Part shown: one piece after another, positions 21,540 to 34,185 of the stretch
Layout: the number at the start of each line of letters is the position of its first letter
Numbering within the stretch: the stretch's first letter is position 1
From: Sesamum alatum
Taxonomy: Eukaryota > Streptophyta > Magnoliopsida > Lamiales > Pedaliaceae
Assembly: GCA_034509735.1 (NCBI GenBank)
Contig: JACGWO010000005.1
Location: 18,899,264-18,963,263, forward strand
Direction of reading: 5' to 3'
DNA length: 64,000 nt
Made by a program: the position numbers and the translations under genes
Notes under the pieces: generated by a model
The model's database searches: none
What the model was told of the DNA's origin: nothing
Seen by the model: the letters and a program-made list of their open reading frames with translations, nothing else

Positions 21540-24278
21540 TCATATTTCATAGTCATACCATGCTGCTATGGCAAGCAGTATCCGGATGGACTTGGCCATT
21601 GCTACGGGCGAGTAGGTTTCCTCAAAATCGACCCCGGGTCGCTGAGTGTAACCTTTCGCCACAAGCCTGGCTTTGAAGGTTGTAACCTCCCCGTCAGCTC
21701 CAAGCTTACGTTTGTAGACCCATTTACACCTTACGGGTTTAACCCCTTTGGGTGGATCTACTAGGGTCCAAACCTTGTTTGTACCCATCGAGTCCATCTC
21801 GGATTTCATGGCCTCAAGCCACTTGTCCGAATCGATGTTCGACATCGCTTCTCCGTATGTCTTTGGATCATTATCCAACTGACCGGTCAGGCCCAGAAAT
21901 CCATACCTAACAGGTGCATGGGATACTCTGGCCGACCTACGGAGGACTGGAACAATATCAGTGGGAACCACTGGCTCAGATGTCACTGCCGCCTCATGGG
22001 GTACCTCACTTGATTCCTCAAGGAGTACCTCATCGCGTCGACTATCAGATGGAAAACCTTTTTCCAAGAACACTGCGTTTCGCGAGACAAAAACCTTTTG
22101 CTCGGAGGGATCATAGAAATAATACCCCGCAGTTTCTTTCGGATAGCCGATGAACCTGCATAAACTAGACCTCGAGTCCAGTTTATCTCCCACTAATCTC
22201 TTGACATATGCGGGGCAACCCCACACTTTCAAGTATTTGTAGGAGGCAGGCTTGCCATGCCATATCTCATATGGCGTCTGGGATACCCTTTTAGATGGCG
22301 CCAAGTTCAAAACTTTGGCCGCCGTCTCAAGAGCGTATCCCCAGAAGGAAAGGGGTAGTTCGGTAAAACTCATCATGGATCGGACCATGTCCAACAAGGT
22401 CCGATTCCTCCTTTCAGACACACCATTAAGCTGCCATGTTCCAGGAGGGGTCCACTGAGAGAGAATCCCATTCTCTTTTAGATAATCAGTGAACTCACCA
22501 CTCAAATACTCTCCACCTTGGTCCAACCGAAGGGCTTTGATCTTTCGTCCGGTTTGGTTCTCTACTTCAAGTCTGTATTCCTTAAACCTTCCAAAGGCTT
22601 CAGACTTGTACCTCATCAGGTAAATATAACCATACCGTGAGTGATCATCGGTAAAGTTTATGAAGTACGAGTACCCACCTCTAACCTGAGTATTTAGTGG
22701 ACCACAGACATCTGTATGGATCAAATCCAACAGACCACTGGCTAGCGTACTTTGTCCAACAAAGGGTTTCTTGGTCATCTTTCCCTTTAGACAGGATTCG
22801 CAGGTCAGTTGGTTGTCCAAATCGTCTATTTCTAGACTCTTTGAGTCCACCAACCTTCTTATCCTATCTTTAGAGATATGACCTAACCTCGCATGCCATA
22901 TCTGTGCGTTATTATGATCATCACGTTTTCGTTTGTGTTCTGCAGTCATAATCCAATTAGACTGTTGAAGTATGTACAGACCGTTGACCAATGTAACAAG
23001 CAAATGAGAAATACCATCTCTGATAATGAAAAAACCGTTTTTATTGATGGTAAATTCATATCCCTCTTTATCAAGGACCGGGATGGAAACAATGTTTTTA
23101 ATCATGCTAGGTACATAGAAACAGTCGTTCAGTACAATCCTAACATGACTACTAATGGCTAACTCTAGTGATCCTACGGCCTCCGCAGCAACGGCCTTGC
23201 CATCGCCTAGCCTCAGGATCATCTCATCCTTGGTTAGCCTTCTGCTTCTTTGCAGTGCCTGCAAATCATTGCAGATGTGAGCACCACACCCGGTATCCAA
23301 TACCCATGAAGCAGAATTAGTAATCATATTAACTTCAACCACAAAAACACCTGGGTTGGAGAGGAGTTGTGGGCACTCCCTCTTCCAATGCCCTTTCCCT
23401 TGGCAATGCATGCAGACATCATTTGCCTTGGACCGCTGAGAACCACGGGCCTTCCCTTTCCCTTTGCTCGGTCCAACCGGAGCAATAGGGACGCCGGGAG
23501 CGCGAGCAGGGGCCGCAACCGTCATTCCTTTGCCCTTCTTCCTCTTCCAGCGTCCGACCCTCTTGCAATTTGCCTTGGAGGTTGAAGCCTCTCCTATCAA
23601 TACCGCCGGCGCCGACTTGTGGGTTGTTGCCTCGTATTGGACCAGCATGTTGATCAACTCATGAATAGACTTCTCAAGTCCGTTCATGTTGTAGTTTACA
23701 ACAAACGGGTCATAGGATGGAGGAAGCGACTGGAGGATCACGTCAATGTACGTGTCATTGTTAAGCCCAGCTTTAAGGTCCTCGAGTTTCTCCACTAGGG
23801 AGAGCATCTTGACCCCATGACTCTGTACAGATGCTCCTTCAGCGAGCTTGGTGCCAAAGAATGCTTTTGTGGCGGCATATCTAATATGCCTATCCGGAAC
23901 CGCATAAACCTCGTTCATGCGGAGTATTATGGCGGAGACCTTGTCTAGCCTCTCATACTGCTTCTGGATGTTGTTAGACATCGAAGCCAGTATGATACTG
24001 CGTACTTTCCGGTTGTCCTCATGCCGTCTCTCGAACGTCAAACGTTCTTCAGGCGTGGACCCCTCCAGTAAGTCGCTCGGTGGCGGCTCGTCCAAGACGT
24101 AGCCTTGGTTCATTGCGTCGACACAGGAAACCATTCCCTGTTCGACCAACCTTTGTGGCCACAGCTTCAAACAGCATGAACGTGTCTCTGAGTGATAGGA
24201 GATACCTCTGTCACATACTGACAGGGGACGGATCCTCTTCTTAGAATCCACCGTCCTCGCTACACATTCTGACTGCAC
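21540..24278 (-). pseudogene. copia-D gag-pol, long open frame (912 codons) fused to LTR sequence
   Basis: The first 55 codons (MQSECVARTVDSKKR to VSCVDAM) come from the truncated LTR. Codons onward from NQGYVLDEPPPSDLLEG are gag. Then follow the zinc knuckle CMHCQGKGHWKREC (about 23372-23413), protease WVLDTGCGAH (about 23280-23310), pre-integrase HARLGH (about 22890), integrase core with HTDVCGP, LDQGGEYL and NGVSERRNRT, and the RT start (WVYKRKLGADGE, EETYSPVAMAKSIR). It stops at a TGA that replaces a Trp codon before MDVKTAF. The body is almost undamaged, unlike copia-C, so copia-D is the younger insertion. The LTR promoter region is deleted, so expression is unlikely. Confidence 0.93.
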
Positions 24279-24895
24279 TGGACAAGGCTTATAATGATCA
24301 TCTTACAGAATGATCACCTCTCGCCAGATCCAAGATACAGCCGTCCTGTGCACGTGACTGCCATGATTCCTCAAGTCTGAGGATTACTCCCGTACTATCG
24401 GAACCGGGGAAATCCAATCATACCGACCAAGCCTCCAAGGCTTCCATATGCTGATCCCCGCGAGTCAGTCCAGTCGGCTCGACCCCAGTCGACCAACCCA
24501 TCAAGATCGTTTAGGCGTCCCACGCCTATCGCCGATGAAACACGACATTCATCCAATGAACATGACTATTGACGCAAGTCTCAATAGGACTCTCGATGCC
24601 CTGTCTCGAGGTCCTCGACTTGGAACGTTTCAGACCCAAATCTTAATCAGTTGGTTTCATGACCACCATCCAATGCGTGGCCCAATTGCACGAGTTGTTA
24701 TCCATGGTCTGTGGGCTTTGTTGCGATATAAGTTAAACACCATTTTAACAAATGTAAGATGAGCGCAACAAAGAAGGTACCATTGGTGACGAACACTCAT
24801 CTTATTCATCATATAATAATATTACATTTACATCAAGTTGTCAGATAGGTTACAAATCGCCAAACCTATTGGCTTTCTAGTCACCTATTCTAACA
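24112..24895 (-). mobile_element. copia-D 5' LTR, truncated
   Basis: Only the first 784 bp (minus strand) remain. They match 19573-20353 of the 3' LTR. The lost part contains the predicted TATA box and the whole R/U5 region. Confidence 0.93.
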
Positions 24896-27800
24896 TATGG
24901 AGACTAATAAGTTTAATGGAACGAACTACAACGATTGGCTGCGTAATCTGAGGATTGTCCTTGATTACGAAAACCAGGCTTATGTTCGAGATAAGCCATT
25001 TCCCGTAACCTTGCCGGAAGGTTCGCCAGAAAAGCGTTTGACGTTCGAAAAATATCATGAGGATGACCGCAAGGTACGCAACATCATACTGGCATCCATG
25101 ACCAATGAGATCCAGAAGCAGTATGATAGGCTGGACCATGCCAACGCGATAATGCTCCGCTTACATGATATGTATGCGGTTCCGGATAGGCATATTAGAT
25201 ATGCCGCCACAAAAGCATTTTTCGGCACCAAGATGACTGAAGGATCCTCTGTACATGAACATGGGATCAAGATGCTTTCCCTTGTGGAAAAGCTCGAGGA
25301 TCTCAAAGTTGGGCTTGATAATGATACATATATAGATGTGATCCTACAGTCTCTTCCTCCCTCTTACGACCCTTTTGTCGTGAATTACAACATGAATGGG
25401 CTTGAGAAGTCCATACACGAGTTGATTAACATGTTGACCCAGTTCGAAGCAACGACCAAAAGGTCTGCGCCGGCGATACTGGTTGCGGAGGCTTCGACCT
25501 CTAAGGTGAAAGGCAAGAGGGCCGGACGCTGGAAGAGGAAGAAGGGAAAGGCAAAAGCCACTGCTAGCGCTCAGAGCGCTCCTGTTGCCCCAGTGGGGAT
25601 GGGCAAAGGAAAGGGAAAGGTTGGACCATAGCAATCGAGGGCAAATGATGTTTGCATGCATTGCCATGGAAGAGGGCATTGGAAGAGGGACTGCCCCAAG
25701 CTCCTCTCCAATCAAGGTATATTTGTTATTGAGGTTAACATGATTACTAATTCTGCGTGGGTATTGGATACCGGTTGTGGAGCTCACATCTGCAATGATT
25801 TGCAGGTGCTGGAAAGAAGCAGAAAGCTAAGTAGGGACGAGGTCGTGCTGAGGCTTGGTGATGGCAAGGCTATTGCTGCTGAAGCTGTAGGTCTAGTCCA
25901 CTTAGTTGTTAGTGATCAAGTTAGGATAGAATTAAAAAGATTGCTATTATGTACCTAGCATGATCAAGAATATCATTTCAATACCGTTGTTGGACAATGC
26001 TGGTTTTGATTTCATGATCAATAAAAATTATTTTTATTTGATGAAGAATGGTTCTTCACATCTGCTAGGTAAACTTCATAATGGTCTTTATATTCTTCAA
26101 CAGCGTGATTTGATCATGACTGCTCAAAACAAACGGAAAATGGATAATCAAGAAAACGCACAGATTTGGCATGCAAGGCTAGGTCACATCTCTCAAGACA
26201 GGATTAGGAGGTTGGTGGACTCAAAGAGTCTAGAAATAGATGATTTGGATCATCTACCGGCCTGCGAGTCTTGTCTAAAAGGGAAAATGACCAAGAAGCC
26301 CTTTGTTGGACAAAGCATGCTTGCCAGTGGTCTGTTGGATTTGATCCATTCAGATGTCTGTGGGCCACTAAATACACAGGCCAGAAGAGGGTTTTCTTAC
26401 TTCATAACTTTTACCGATGACCACTCACGGTATGGTTATGTTTACCTTATGAGGTACAAGTCTGAGGCCTTTGGAAGGTTTTAAAGAGTTCAGGCTTGAT
26501 GTTGAAAACCAAACTGGTCGCAAAATTAAAGTCCTTCGGTCGGACCGAGGTGGTGAGTATTTGAGTTGGGAATTCTTGGATTACTTAAAAGAGAATGGGA
26601 TTCTCTCTCAGTGGACTCCTCCCGGAACGCCACAACTGAACGGCGTCTCTGAAAGGAGGAATCGAACCTTATTGGACATGGTTCGATCCATGATGAAGTT
26701 TACTGAACTGCCCTTATCCTTTTGGGGTTATGCTCTTGAGACGGCAGCCAAGTTATTAAACATGGCGCCTTCTGAGACTGTGGCCCAGACGCCATATCAG
26801 ATATGGCATGGCAAGCCTGCTTCCTACAAGTACTTGAGAGTGTGGGGTAGCCCTGCATACGTCAAGAGACTAGTGGGAGACAAACTGGACTCCAGGTCTA
26901 GTTTGTGCAGGTTCGTGGGTTATCCTAAGGAAACTGCGGGGTATTATTTTTTATGATCCTTCAGAGCAAAAGGTTTTTGTCTCGAGAAACGCAGTGTTCC
27001 TGGAAAAGGGTTTTCCAACGGATACCCGTCGTGAGGAATTGCTCCTTGAGGAATCAAGTGAGGCAATACCTCAAACGGATGCAACGACATCATTTGCACC
27101 TGTAGTTCCCACTGACGATATTCCTGTCATCCGAAGGTCGACTAGAGTTTCCCATCAACCTGATAGGTATGGGTTTCTGGGTGTGACCGGTCAGTTGGAC
27201 AATGATCCAAAGACATACGGAGAAGCAATGTCGGACATTGATTCGGGAAAATGGGTTGAGGCCATGAAATCCGAAATGGACTCTATGAGTTCAAACAAGG
27301 TTTGGACCTTAGTAGATCCACCCAAGGGTGTCAAGCCCGTCGGGTGTAAATGGGTCTACAAACGTAAGCTTGGAGTTGACGGGGAGGTGACTACCTTCAA
27401 GGCCAAGCTTGTGGCAAAAGGTTATACTCAGCGGCCTGGGGTCGATTTTGAGGAAACCTATTCGCCCGTAGCCATGGCTAAGTCCATTCGGATTATGCTT
27501 GCCATAGCTGCATGGTATGACTATGAATATGGCAGATGGACGTCAAAACGGCCTTCTTTAATGGATTTGTTGAGGAGGAGATCTATATGGATCAGCCGGA
27601 GGGTTTCACATCTGTTGGGGAAGAGCAGAAGGTCTGCCATCTCCAAAGGTCCATCTATGGTCTCAAACAAGCTTCCCGAAGTTGGAATATCCGTTTTGAT
27701 GAAGTCATACGGGGTTATGATTTCATCAAGAACGAGTTTGACCCTTGTGTATACAAGAAGGTCAGTGGGAGCTCAGTTGCATTCCAAGTGCTTTATGTGG

Positions 27801-28780
27801 ACGACATCTTACTCATTGGGAATGATGTAAAGATGTTAGGTGATACTAAAGCATGATTGTCCACACAATTCTCCATGAAGGATTTGAGTGATGCTTCCTA
27901 CATCCTAGGCATCAAGATTATTCGGGATAGATCCAAAAGGATGTTAGGAATGACCCAAACCTCGTATGTTGAGAAAGTCTTGAAGAGATTCAAGATGGAA
28001 AACTCCAAACGAGGATTCCTTCCTATGAGGCATGGGGTTAAACTATCCAAGAAGCACTCTCCTAAGACTGATGAGGAAGTTAGAAGGATGTTGGACATCC
28101 CCTATGCTTCAGCCGTAGGCAGCATACAGTATGCTGTGCAGTGCACAAGGCCCGATATTGCTTTAGCTTTGAGCGTTACGAGCAGATATCAGGCTTGTGC
28201 CGGTGAGGCTCACTGGACTGCAGTCAAGACCATTCTTAAGTACCTGAGAAGGACTAAAGATATGTTCTTGGTTTACGGTGGTGGAGAGTTGATTCCGGAA
28301 GGCTACAGCGATGCTAGCTTCTAGTCTGATGAGGATGATGCCAAGTCTCAATCTGGGTTTGTATTCAGGCGGAATGGTGGTGTGGTGGCTTGGAAAAGTT
28401 CCAAGCAGGATACTACAGCTGATTCCACCATGGAAGCTGAGTACATAGCGGCTTTGGAAGCAGCTAAGGAGGCGGTTTGGATGAAAAACTACATCCAAGA
28501 GTTGGGTGTAGTGCCTAGCATTGCCGAGCCAATAGTTATTTTCTGTGATAACAATGGGGCTATAGCGCAAGCGAAGGAACCGAGATCTCATCACCGATCC
28601 AAACACATTCTTAGACGCTACCTTCTACTTAGAGAGATGGTGGGAAGAGGTAACGTTCGGATGGATCGAGTCACATCAGCAGAAAATACGGCAGATCCGC
28701 TGACCAAGCCAGTGTTGCAGGTTGCTCATACTCAGCATCTTGGGAAGATGGGTTTGAGGGTCATGAGTGATTGGCTTTAG

Positions 28781-28795
28781 GGTCAAGTGGGAGAT
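28781..28795 (+). other. copia-C polypurine tract
   Basis: GGTCAAGTGGGAGAT sits directly before the 3' LTR (TGTTAG at 28796), the plus-strand priming site of LTR elements. The same motif precedes the 3' LTRs at 20354, 35382 and 63177 on the minus strand. Confidence 0.85.
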
Positions 28796-31023
28796 TGTTA
28801 GAATAGGGTGACCGGAAAGCCAATTAGATTGGTCTTGATGTAATCTATTTTTGACAATGTCATTGTAATTGTAATATTCTTATATGAATAAAGTGAGTAT
28901 TCATGTTTGGCAGTTCCATTTGTTGTGCTCGCTATTTATCTTTATTTCATTTAACATCACAACAAAGCCCACAGGCCAAACGAACAACCCATGTAGTTGG
29001 GTTGCGCATTGGATGGCAGCTATGAAACTAACTTCTAAGGGTTAGGTCTGAAACGTTCCAAGTCGAGAACCTTGAGACAGGGCATCAAGAGTCCTATACA
29101 GACTTGCACTAATGATTGCATTCATTAGATGAGTGCCGTGTTTCATCAGCGACAGAGGTTGGACGTCTATGCAATATTAGTGGGTTAGTTGACAAGGATG
29201 TCAACTGACTGAACTGACTCGCGGGAATCGTCATATGGAAGCCTTGGAGGCTTGGTCAGTATGACTGGCATTCCCGGCTCCGATAGTACGAGATTAGTCC
29301 TCGGACTTGAGGAATCATGACAGTCACATGCATATGATGGCTGTATCTAGCATCTGGCAAGAGATGTCAGTATCTGGGATACGTTCATCATAAGCCTTAT
29401 ACAGTGCAGTCGGAATATGTATTGAGGACGGTGGATTCTAAGATAGGATCCGTCACCTGTCAGTATATGACAGTCAAGTCTCCTATGGGCTCTGAGACAG
29501 TTTAAACTCTTATAAGTCTGTGGCCACAGCGATTGGTCGAGTATGGAATGGTTTCCTACGTCGATCGATAGAGTAAACGTGCCTCGAGTTACTGAGCATA
29601 GTTGTCTAGTCCAGGATGGGAACCGACGCCCAATTCCATACCCTAGACTTAGACCGGGAGACGGATGATGGAAGGACCGTACTCGTATGGAACTCGGGAG
29701 CCTAAATGTTCAAGCCAACATTCACCTAGTCTCTACTGCCATGGACCGTTGCTAGACGGCCACCCATGGTGACGGGCGTTTTTCTGATTAATGGTTAATA
29801 GGAAAAACAATTAATTAAATTAGATTTAATTGATCAATTGTGTTGGACACAAGCCCAAGTCTAGCTGAGGGTGAACCTAATGAGTCACACACAAATCACT
29901 TTGGATTTGGCGGAGTTAATTTGGAATTAATTCTAGAAGCGAATAAATTTAATCGGATTAAATTTATTCAAGAGAGAAAATAAATGATTGGATCATTTAT
30001 TTAGAAATCCATTTGATGGATGGTCCAAGAATTAATTAATTGGATTAGTTAATTTTTTGGACTAAGGACCTTTAAATTAATTGGATTAATTTATTGTGTT
30101 TTGGCTAGAATAGTTGATTGGATCAATTATTCCTAATTTGGACTTATGTTTATTTAATTGGATTAAATAAATAATTGGGATTCAATTGGATTGAAATTAA
30201 TTAGATTAATTAATGCCCAATGGATACATGTTTGGACTTTATTTAATTTGATTATATACAAGTCCAAAAACCATGAAGGTCCAAGTCCATTTTTTCATGC
30301 AAGTTGAAGCTAGTTAAGGAGGAGTTTCAACTCTTCCACATATGAACATGATGAGCATGAAAATTTGCTGATTTGTGGGTGGTTTTCTCTTGCTATCATG
30401 TGTAGTGGATGTGCTAGAAGTGTGTGTATGTGGAAGTTGCCTTGGAGGTTACTTATGTAGGTGGTTTTTGAACACTACATTCTACATACACAAAACTACT
30501 TTGCTAGACACAATTCACTTAACTTGCTTCACTTTTTGCTGGAGTTTTTTAGCCAAATACTCTCTGAAAATTCTCTCTTTAAGTGTTCATACTTCTTAGA
30601 GAAGATTGAACAAAAACATTCCAAGGTACACTAATCGATAGTGCTTTCTTTGGAATTGTTTCTTCTTCTTTGTTTCTAATTTCTATCTAGCAATAGAGTA
30701 GAAATAAATCCATAATGTGGTGTGGAACGCATTAGAGGAGTTCTACGTTGAGATCTCAAGTGGACGAACGAAGAAAGAAAAGAAAGGAACAACGCACGAA
30801 CCCGTTCTACATAAACGAACAAAGGTTGGTTTCCTTTTTACATTTTTGTATAACTTTCTTCTTCTCCTTTTAAGCCACATGTCCAGCATGTTTTATTTTG
30901 TTGTTTATGCTTTGACAAACACCGAACGCCCGGGAACTTCAAAGGGAACACCCCTTTGAATCCGGTTTAAATTTACGTTTTTTACGCTTCCGTTGCGTTC
31001 CCGGGCCGTACCCGATTCTTTTA
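28796..31023 (+). mobile_element. copia-C 3' LTR
   Basis: 2,228 bp, TGTTAGAATAGGGTGACC to CGATTCTTTTA. It retains the terminal hairpin TTCAAAGGG-AACAC-CCCTTTGAA (30938-30960, one C looped out) that the 5' LTR has lost. It is followed by the TTTAC duplication and then MULE transposase sequence. Confidence 0.95.
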
Positions 31024-33319
31024 TTTACCACACTTGACAGTGGTTTGTTGCCTCTTAATTTTGGATGATCGTTCTCTCATGATTGGGCCAGGCCTTCCTT
31101 TCCTCTTTTTGGGAACAACTTCATCAGGTTCACGTCTTCTAGCATTTGTAGGTCTGCCAGCTCTCTTCACAGATTTTGGTGGGAGTGGTGGGTTCAAATC
31201 ACTCTTCTTCCACTCATTCCTTCCATTGATTAGCATGATAGCATGTTGATAGGCCTGCAAGTACCTTTCTACCCTGTAGCACTGGTGTGTGTATTTTTCT
31301 ATGTCCCACCCATTACAAAAGATGGCAGACACAACATGCTTACATGGTGTCCCACTCAAATCCCATTTTCTACACCCACAGGTATGCTTCTCTAAGTCGA
31401 CACTGTACTGATTGCCATCAAAGCAAGAAATCTGGTAATGCATCTCATCAGATTTTATTGGAATACAGTCTCCAAGCTTCTCAATATTCTTGTCAATTAT
31501 CTTTTGAATTTTGGGACACAATACCTTTTTCATTTCTTCTGTGCCCTATCTCTATTTTGTTGGAGTCTTTTCATCAAGTACTCCATCAACCACTCAAGCA
31601 GAGACAAGATGGGTTTGTCTCTTGCTTCAAGTATGTTGATATTAAAGCATTCACAAGCATTGTTCAAGAGAATATCACATCTAGGGAAAGTAGAAAAATG
31701 TGATCTTGACCACTCTTTTAGAAGCTTGTCTTGAAACCTAACAAAAGCACCCTCATCCATTTCGTTTAATTCTTGCATCCTCATCTGTGAATGCTTGTTG
31801 GAATTGTTCCATTTTAGAAACATTGTTCCATTTTCGTTTAATTCTTGAAGTTGGAATGCAAATGCCTAACACAGAATCTGTGTTCTGCATTAGGGAATAG
31901 TTCTTGCAATTCACCCACAAGCCCCTTTTGTTTATCCGACATGAATGTCCAAATAGAATCATCTTTAATCATCAAATCCATTTTCAGTAAACTTAAAAAC
32001 TACTCCCAAGTGTCCCTGTTCTCTCTCATAACCACAACATAGCAAATTGGGAAGAAATTATTGTTCGGGTCAATTCCAACAGGAAATAGAAGCACTCCCC
32101 CATATGGTCCCTTCAAGTGACACCCATCTACACATATAACAGGTCTACACCCAGCTAAGAAGTTCATTTTAACCGCATACAGACATAGATAAGATTTGTC
32201 AAACTGATTTTTGCCTTCAGTGCCCAATATGACTGTTGATCCAGTATTAGTTCTTTTGATTTCTTCTGCATAATCCCATAACAATGCATATTGTGCAGTA
32301 GGACTACCCTCAAGCATGAGCAATGCAAGTTTTTTGGCCTTAACAATTTGATTTTTTGAAATGTTACACCTTATCTCTTCAATTGCATCCACTGTAAAAA
32401 CCTTAACCCCCCTTTTAGGATCACTTTTGAACTTGTGAAAGTATCTCTTGGACAACCATCTAGAACTCATATTTCTCACATTAAAGGAGATATTACAGGT
32501 GTGAGTAGGAACATAATCCCTAATCTGAAAGGTAGTTTCACCTTTCACTTGACAATCATGTAATCTCCAAATGCATTGTTTATCAAAACATTTAGCATGG
32601 ACATATTTTCTGTCATTCTTTGTAAACTTGATGTTTCTTTTAGTTTTGATGGCATGACATTGCACTGCAGTTCTGAATTCATCTTTAGTACTGAATATCA
32701 TCCCTAATTCAAACTTTGGATCAAAAATGAGGGAGGGATTGAATACTGGGAAAGTTACTTTATTTTGTTCATCTTCATCAGATCCCTTGTTTGAATTTAG
32801 TTCACCTTCACTCCAAACCCTCATCCCCAGACCAATCCTCACCATCAGCATCTCCTTTTTCACAACATTTTCAACTAAATCTCCCTCCACTTCCCACTCA
32901 TCACTTCCCTCTCTTCCTCTTCATCTTTGTCTGATTCCATCCTGTATTCATGTTCACTATCACTATCATCAAAATCTTCACCACCTGAAGATGACTCATG
33001 ATCATTCACACCACTCTGTAACATATCCTCCTCATATCCATCACCCTCTACACCTACCACTTGCCCAGTTATGTATATATCTACCTCCAAATTATCCTCG
33101 AATTTAGCAAACATTTCTTGTAGATCATTATTTGTAGTGATACTTTTGAAGATGTTTTCATCTTTAATGAAATAATTTGTTTCCCCTTCAATTCCGACAT
33201 ACTTGGCCATTTCATTCAACCCCCCAGCCCAACACACTTAAACTCAGTGTGATCAAACTTATAGGTTGACCCCCCACATAATCTAAATCTATGAAATTAC
33301 CCCCATAATGAATACCCAT
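31024..33319 (-). pseudogene. MULE transposase (mudrA type), N-terminal, catalytic and SWIM parts
   Basis: An N-terminal PB1-like/acidic part (33319-32880; MGIHYGGNFIDLDYVGG, then Asp/Glu-rich) is followed by a MuDR DNA-binding domain (CFDKQCIWRLHDC, near 32590-32550) and the DDE transposase. The first Asp is in VDGCHLKGPYGG (32134-32098), the second in SDKQKGL (about 31940-31919), and the Glu in NNACECFN (about 31668-31638). A SWIM zinc finger CGCRKWDLSGTPCKH follows at about 31382-31331, then a basic tail that enters a zinc knuckle at the copia-C insertion. Defects: two frameshifts near 33220-33260, a TAG after RENRDTWE near 32000, and breaks near 31800 and 31530. It would bind the terminal repeats and catalyse excision and insertion. 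Confidence 0.93.
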
Positions 33320-33890
33320 TGTAATAAACCCACTTTTTTGGCTGTAAAATAAGAAAATAAAACACACAAAAAAAAAAAACAGAGAACACCATATCAACTC
33401 GCAGCAACAAAAACAGAGTAACAAAGCACATAAAAAATGTATATACAAAGCACATAAAAAATGCATTTCAGAAACCAACAAACTACATAAAGGTGCAAAG
33501 GGATCACATGCTTTGTAATTTCCTAACATGCTTCAGTATAATAATACACAAAACAATGGGCACTAAGGGACCACTACTTACAAGAATACAATATTAAAGA
33601 TTCAAAGTAATAGTTTTTTTCAGAGTTCGGGCCCCTCAAGACCATTACTTATGGTCTCAAAGAGCACGACACCTCTTTCTCTACAAATACCAAATAAACT
33701 AACCGTATTCAGGGGGGTCACCATTCAACTCTGGGTCTCTCATAACCACCATGATTGTGCCTCAATCCAAGCATTTCGTCGCCTCTATCCAAGCCTTTGG
33801 TCGGAATAGCAGAACGGATGGGGGGTGACATTAGGGATTTGTGTTGACTGAAGATTGGGGGAAATGGGGACCTTTTTTTTTCAAGTGTAA
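33320..33890 (-). other. MULE 5' flank of the transposase gene
   Basis: This region lies between the predicted transposase start and the terminal repeat. No domain was found. It probably holds the promoter and untranslated leader of the transposase; no convincing TATA box was assigned. Confidence 0.4.
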
Positions 33891-33891
33891 T

Positions 33892-33940
33892 TTGACTGAA
33901 GAAGAGGCACGTGAGTTGTGCGTGTCTCTTCTTCAGTCAA
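33892..33940. repeat. short inverted repeat at the inner edge of the right MULE terminal repeat
   Basis: TTGACTGAAGAAGAGGCACG is followed after 9 nt by its reverse complement with one mismatch (19 of 20 paired). It is absent from the left terminal repeat. Confidence 0.75.
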
Positions 33941-33941
33941 T

Positions 33942-34175
33942 TACATGCCACGTAGGAAGTCTGGTAGACCCAATGTCCACGTAGGACACACAGATGTCTC
34001 CTTCCGCCGGACACATCATCATTTTCCGTTAATTTCGTCGGAAAATTGCAAAAAAATCCTAAATCGTACTTAATTGCAGCAATTGTGCAACATAATGTAT
34101 AAAATTGATAATTGAGATAGTTAGTGTAGCAAAATTAAACTCGTGCCAAGTTAATGGACTAAATTTTTTTTTCCC
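33942..34175 (-). repeat. right terminal inverted repeat of the MULE
   Basis: Reverse complement of 10039-10272 with scattered changes, ending TTTTTTTTCCC. It is followed by the target duplication 34176-34185 and copia-A LTR sequence. Confidence 0.9.
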
Positions 34176-34185
34176 TATAATTCAA

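Larger units (their letters stand above)
18126..24895 (-). mobile_element. copia-D: minus-strand copia element with a deleted 5' region, inserted in copia-C gag
   Basis: An exact TATGG duplication flanks it (18121-18125 and 24896-24900). Minus-strand order: a truncated 5' LTR (24895-24112) joined directly to gag coding sequence, then PR, IN, RT, RNase H, a polypurine tract, and a full 3' LTR (20353-18126). The LTR-gag junction shares the 3-bp microhomology TTC (24109-24111). The rest of the LTR, the primer site, the leader and the gag N-terminus are gone. Confidence 0.95.
18095..28780 (+). pseudogene. copia-C gag-pol polyprotein, split by copia-D and frameshifted
   Basis: The start MSKNPLSMIM is at 18095; the frame continues after copia-D at 24901 (ETNKFNGTNYNDWLRNLR). 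In order: gag (24901-25630); zinc knuckle CMHCHGRGHWKRDC (about 25654-25695); protease WVLDTGCGAH (about 25758); pre-integrase zinc region (HARLGH...CESCLKG, 26166-26290); integrase core with the Asp of HSDVCGP, the Asp of SDRGGEYL and the Glu of NGVSERRNRT; RT from WVYKRKLG (27350) to YVDDILLIGND (27795-27827); and RNase H (TADSTMEAEYIA, FCDNNGAIA), ending at 28780. The PR-IN-RT-RH order defines Ty1/copia. Breaks: TAG at 25629-25631; frameshifts near 25957, 26475, 26955 and 27530; stops near 27854 and 28322. Confidence 0.95.
12068..31023 (+). mobile_element. copia-C: plus-strand Ty1/copia element with both LTRs, carrying two nested insertions
   Basis: An exact TTTAC duplication flanks it (12063-12067 and 31024-31028). 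The 5' LTR is 12068-14242, the primer site 14243-14258, the leader runs to 18094, gag-pol is 18095-18125 plus 24901-28780, the polypurine tract 28781-28795 and the 3' LTR 28796-31023. A solo LTR sits in the leader and copia-D sits 31 nt into gag. By eye the LTRs differ at roughly 2-3% of sites in their first 770 bp, plus one 53-bp deletion in the 5' LTR. It splits the MULE transposase zinc knuckle. Confidence 0.93.
10039..34175 (-). mobile_element. autonomous-type MuDR-like MULE, interrupted by copia-C
   Basis: The termini are GGGAAAAAAAAA and TTTTTTTTCCC with long inverted repeats (about 250-270 bp each). A 10-bp target duplication with one mismatch flanks it (TACAATTCAA 10029-10038; TATAATTCAA 34176-34185). 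Without copia-C it is about 5.2 kb. It carries a mudrA-type transposase on the minus strand and a GRF zinc-finger gene on the plus strand, converging between 10864 and 11390. Stops and frameshifts in the transposase indicate an inactive copy. Confidence 0.92.

Noticed and set aside
23324..23664. Several plus-strand frames rich in Arg and Pro
   Set aside because: Antisense shadows of copia-D gag and zinc knuckle.
32727..33107. Ser/His/Pro-rich plus-strand frame of 126 codons
   Set aside because: Antisense to the acidic N-terminal region of the MULE transposase.
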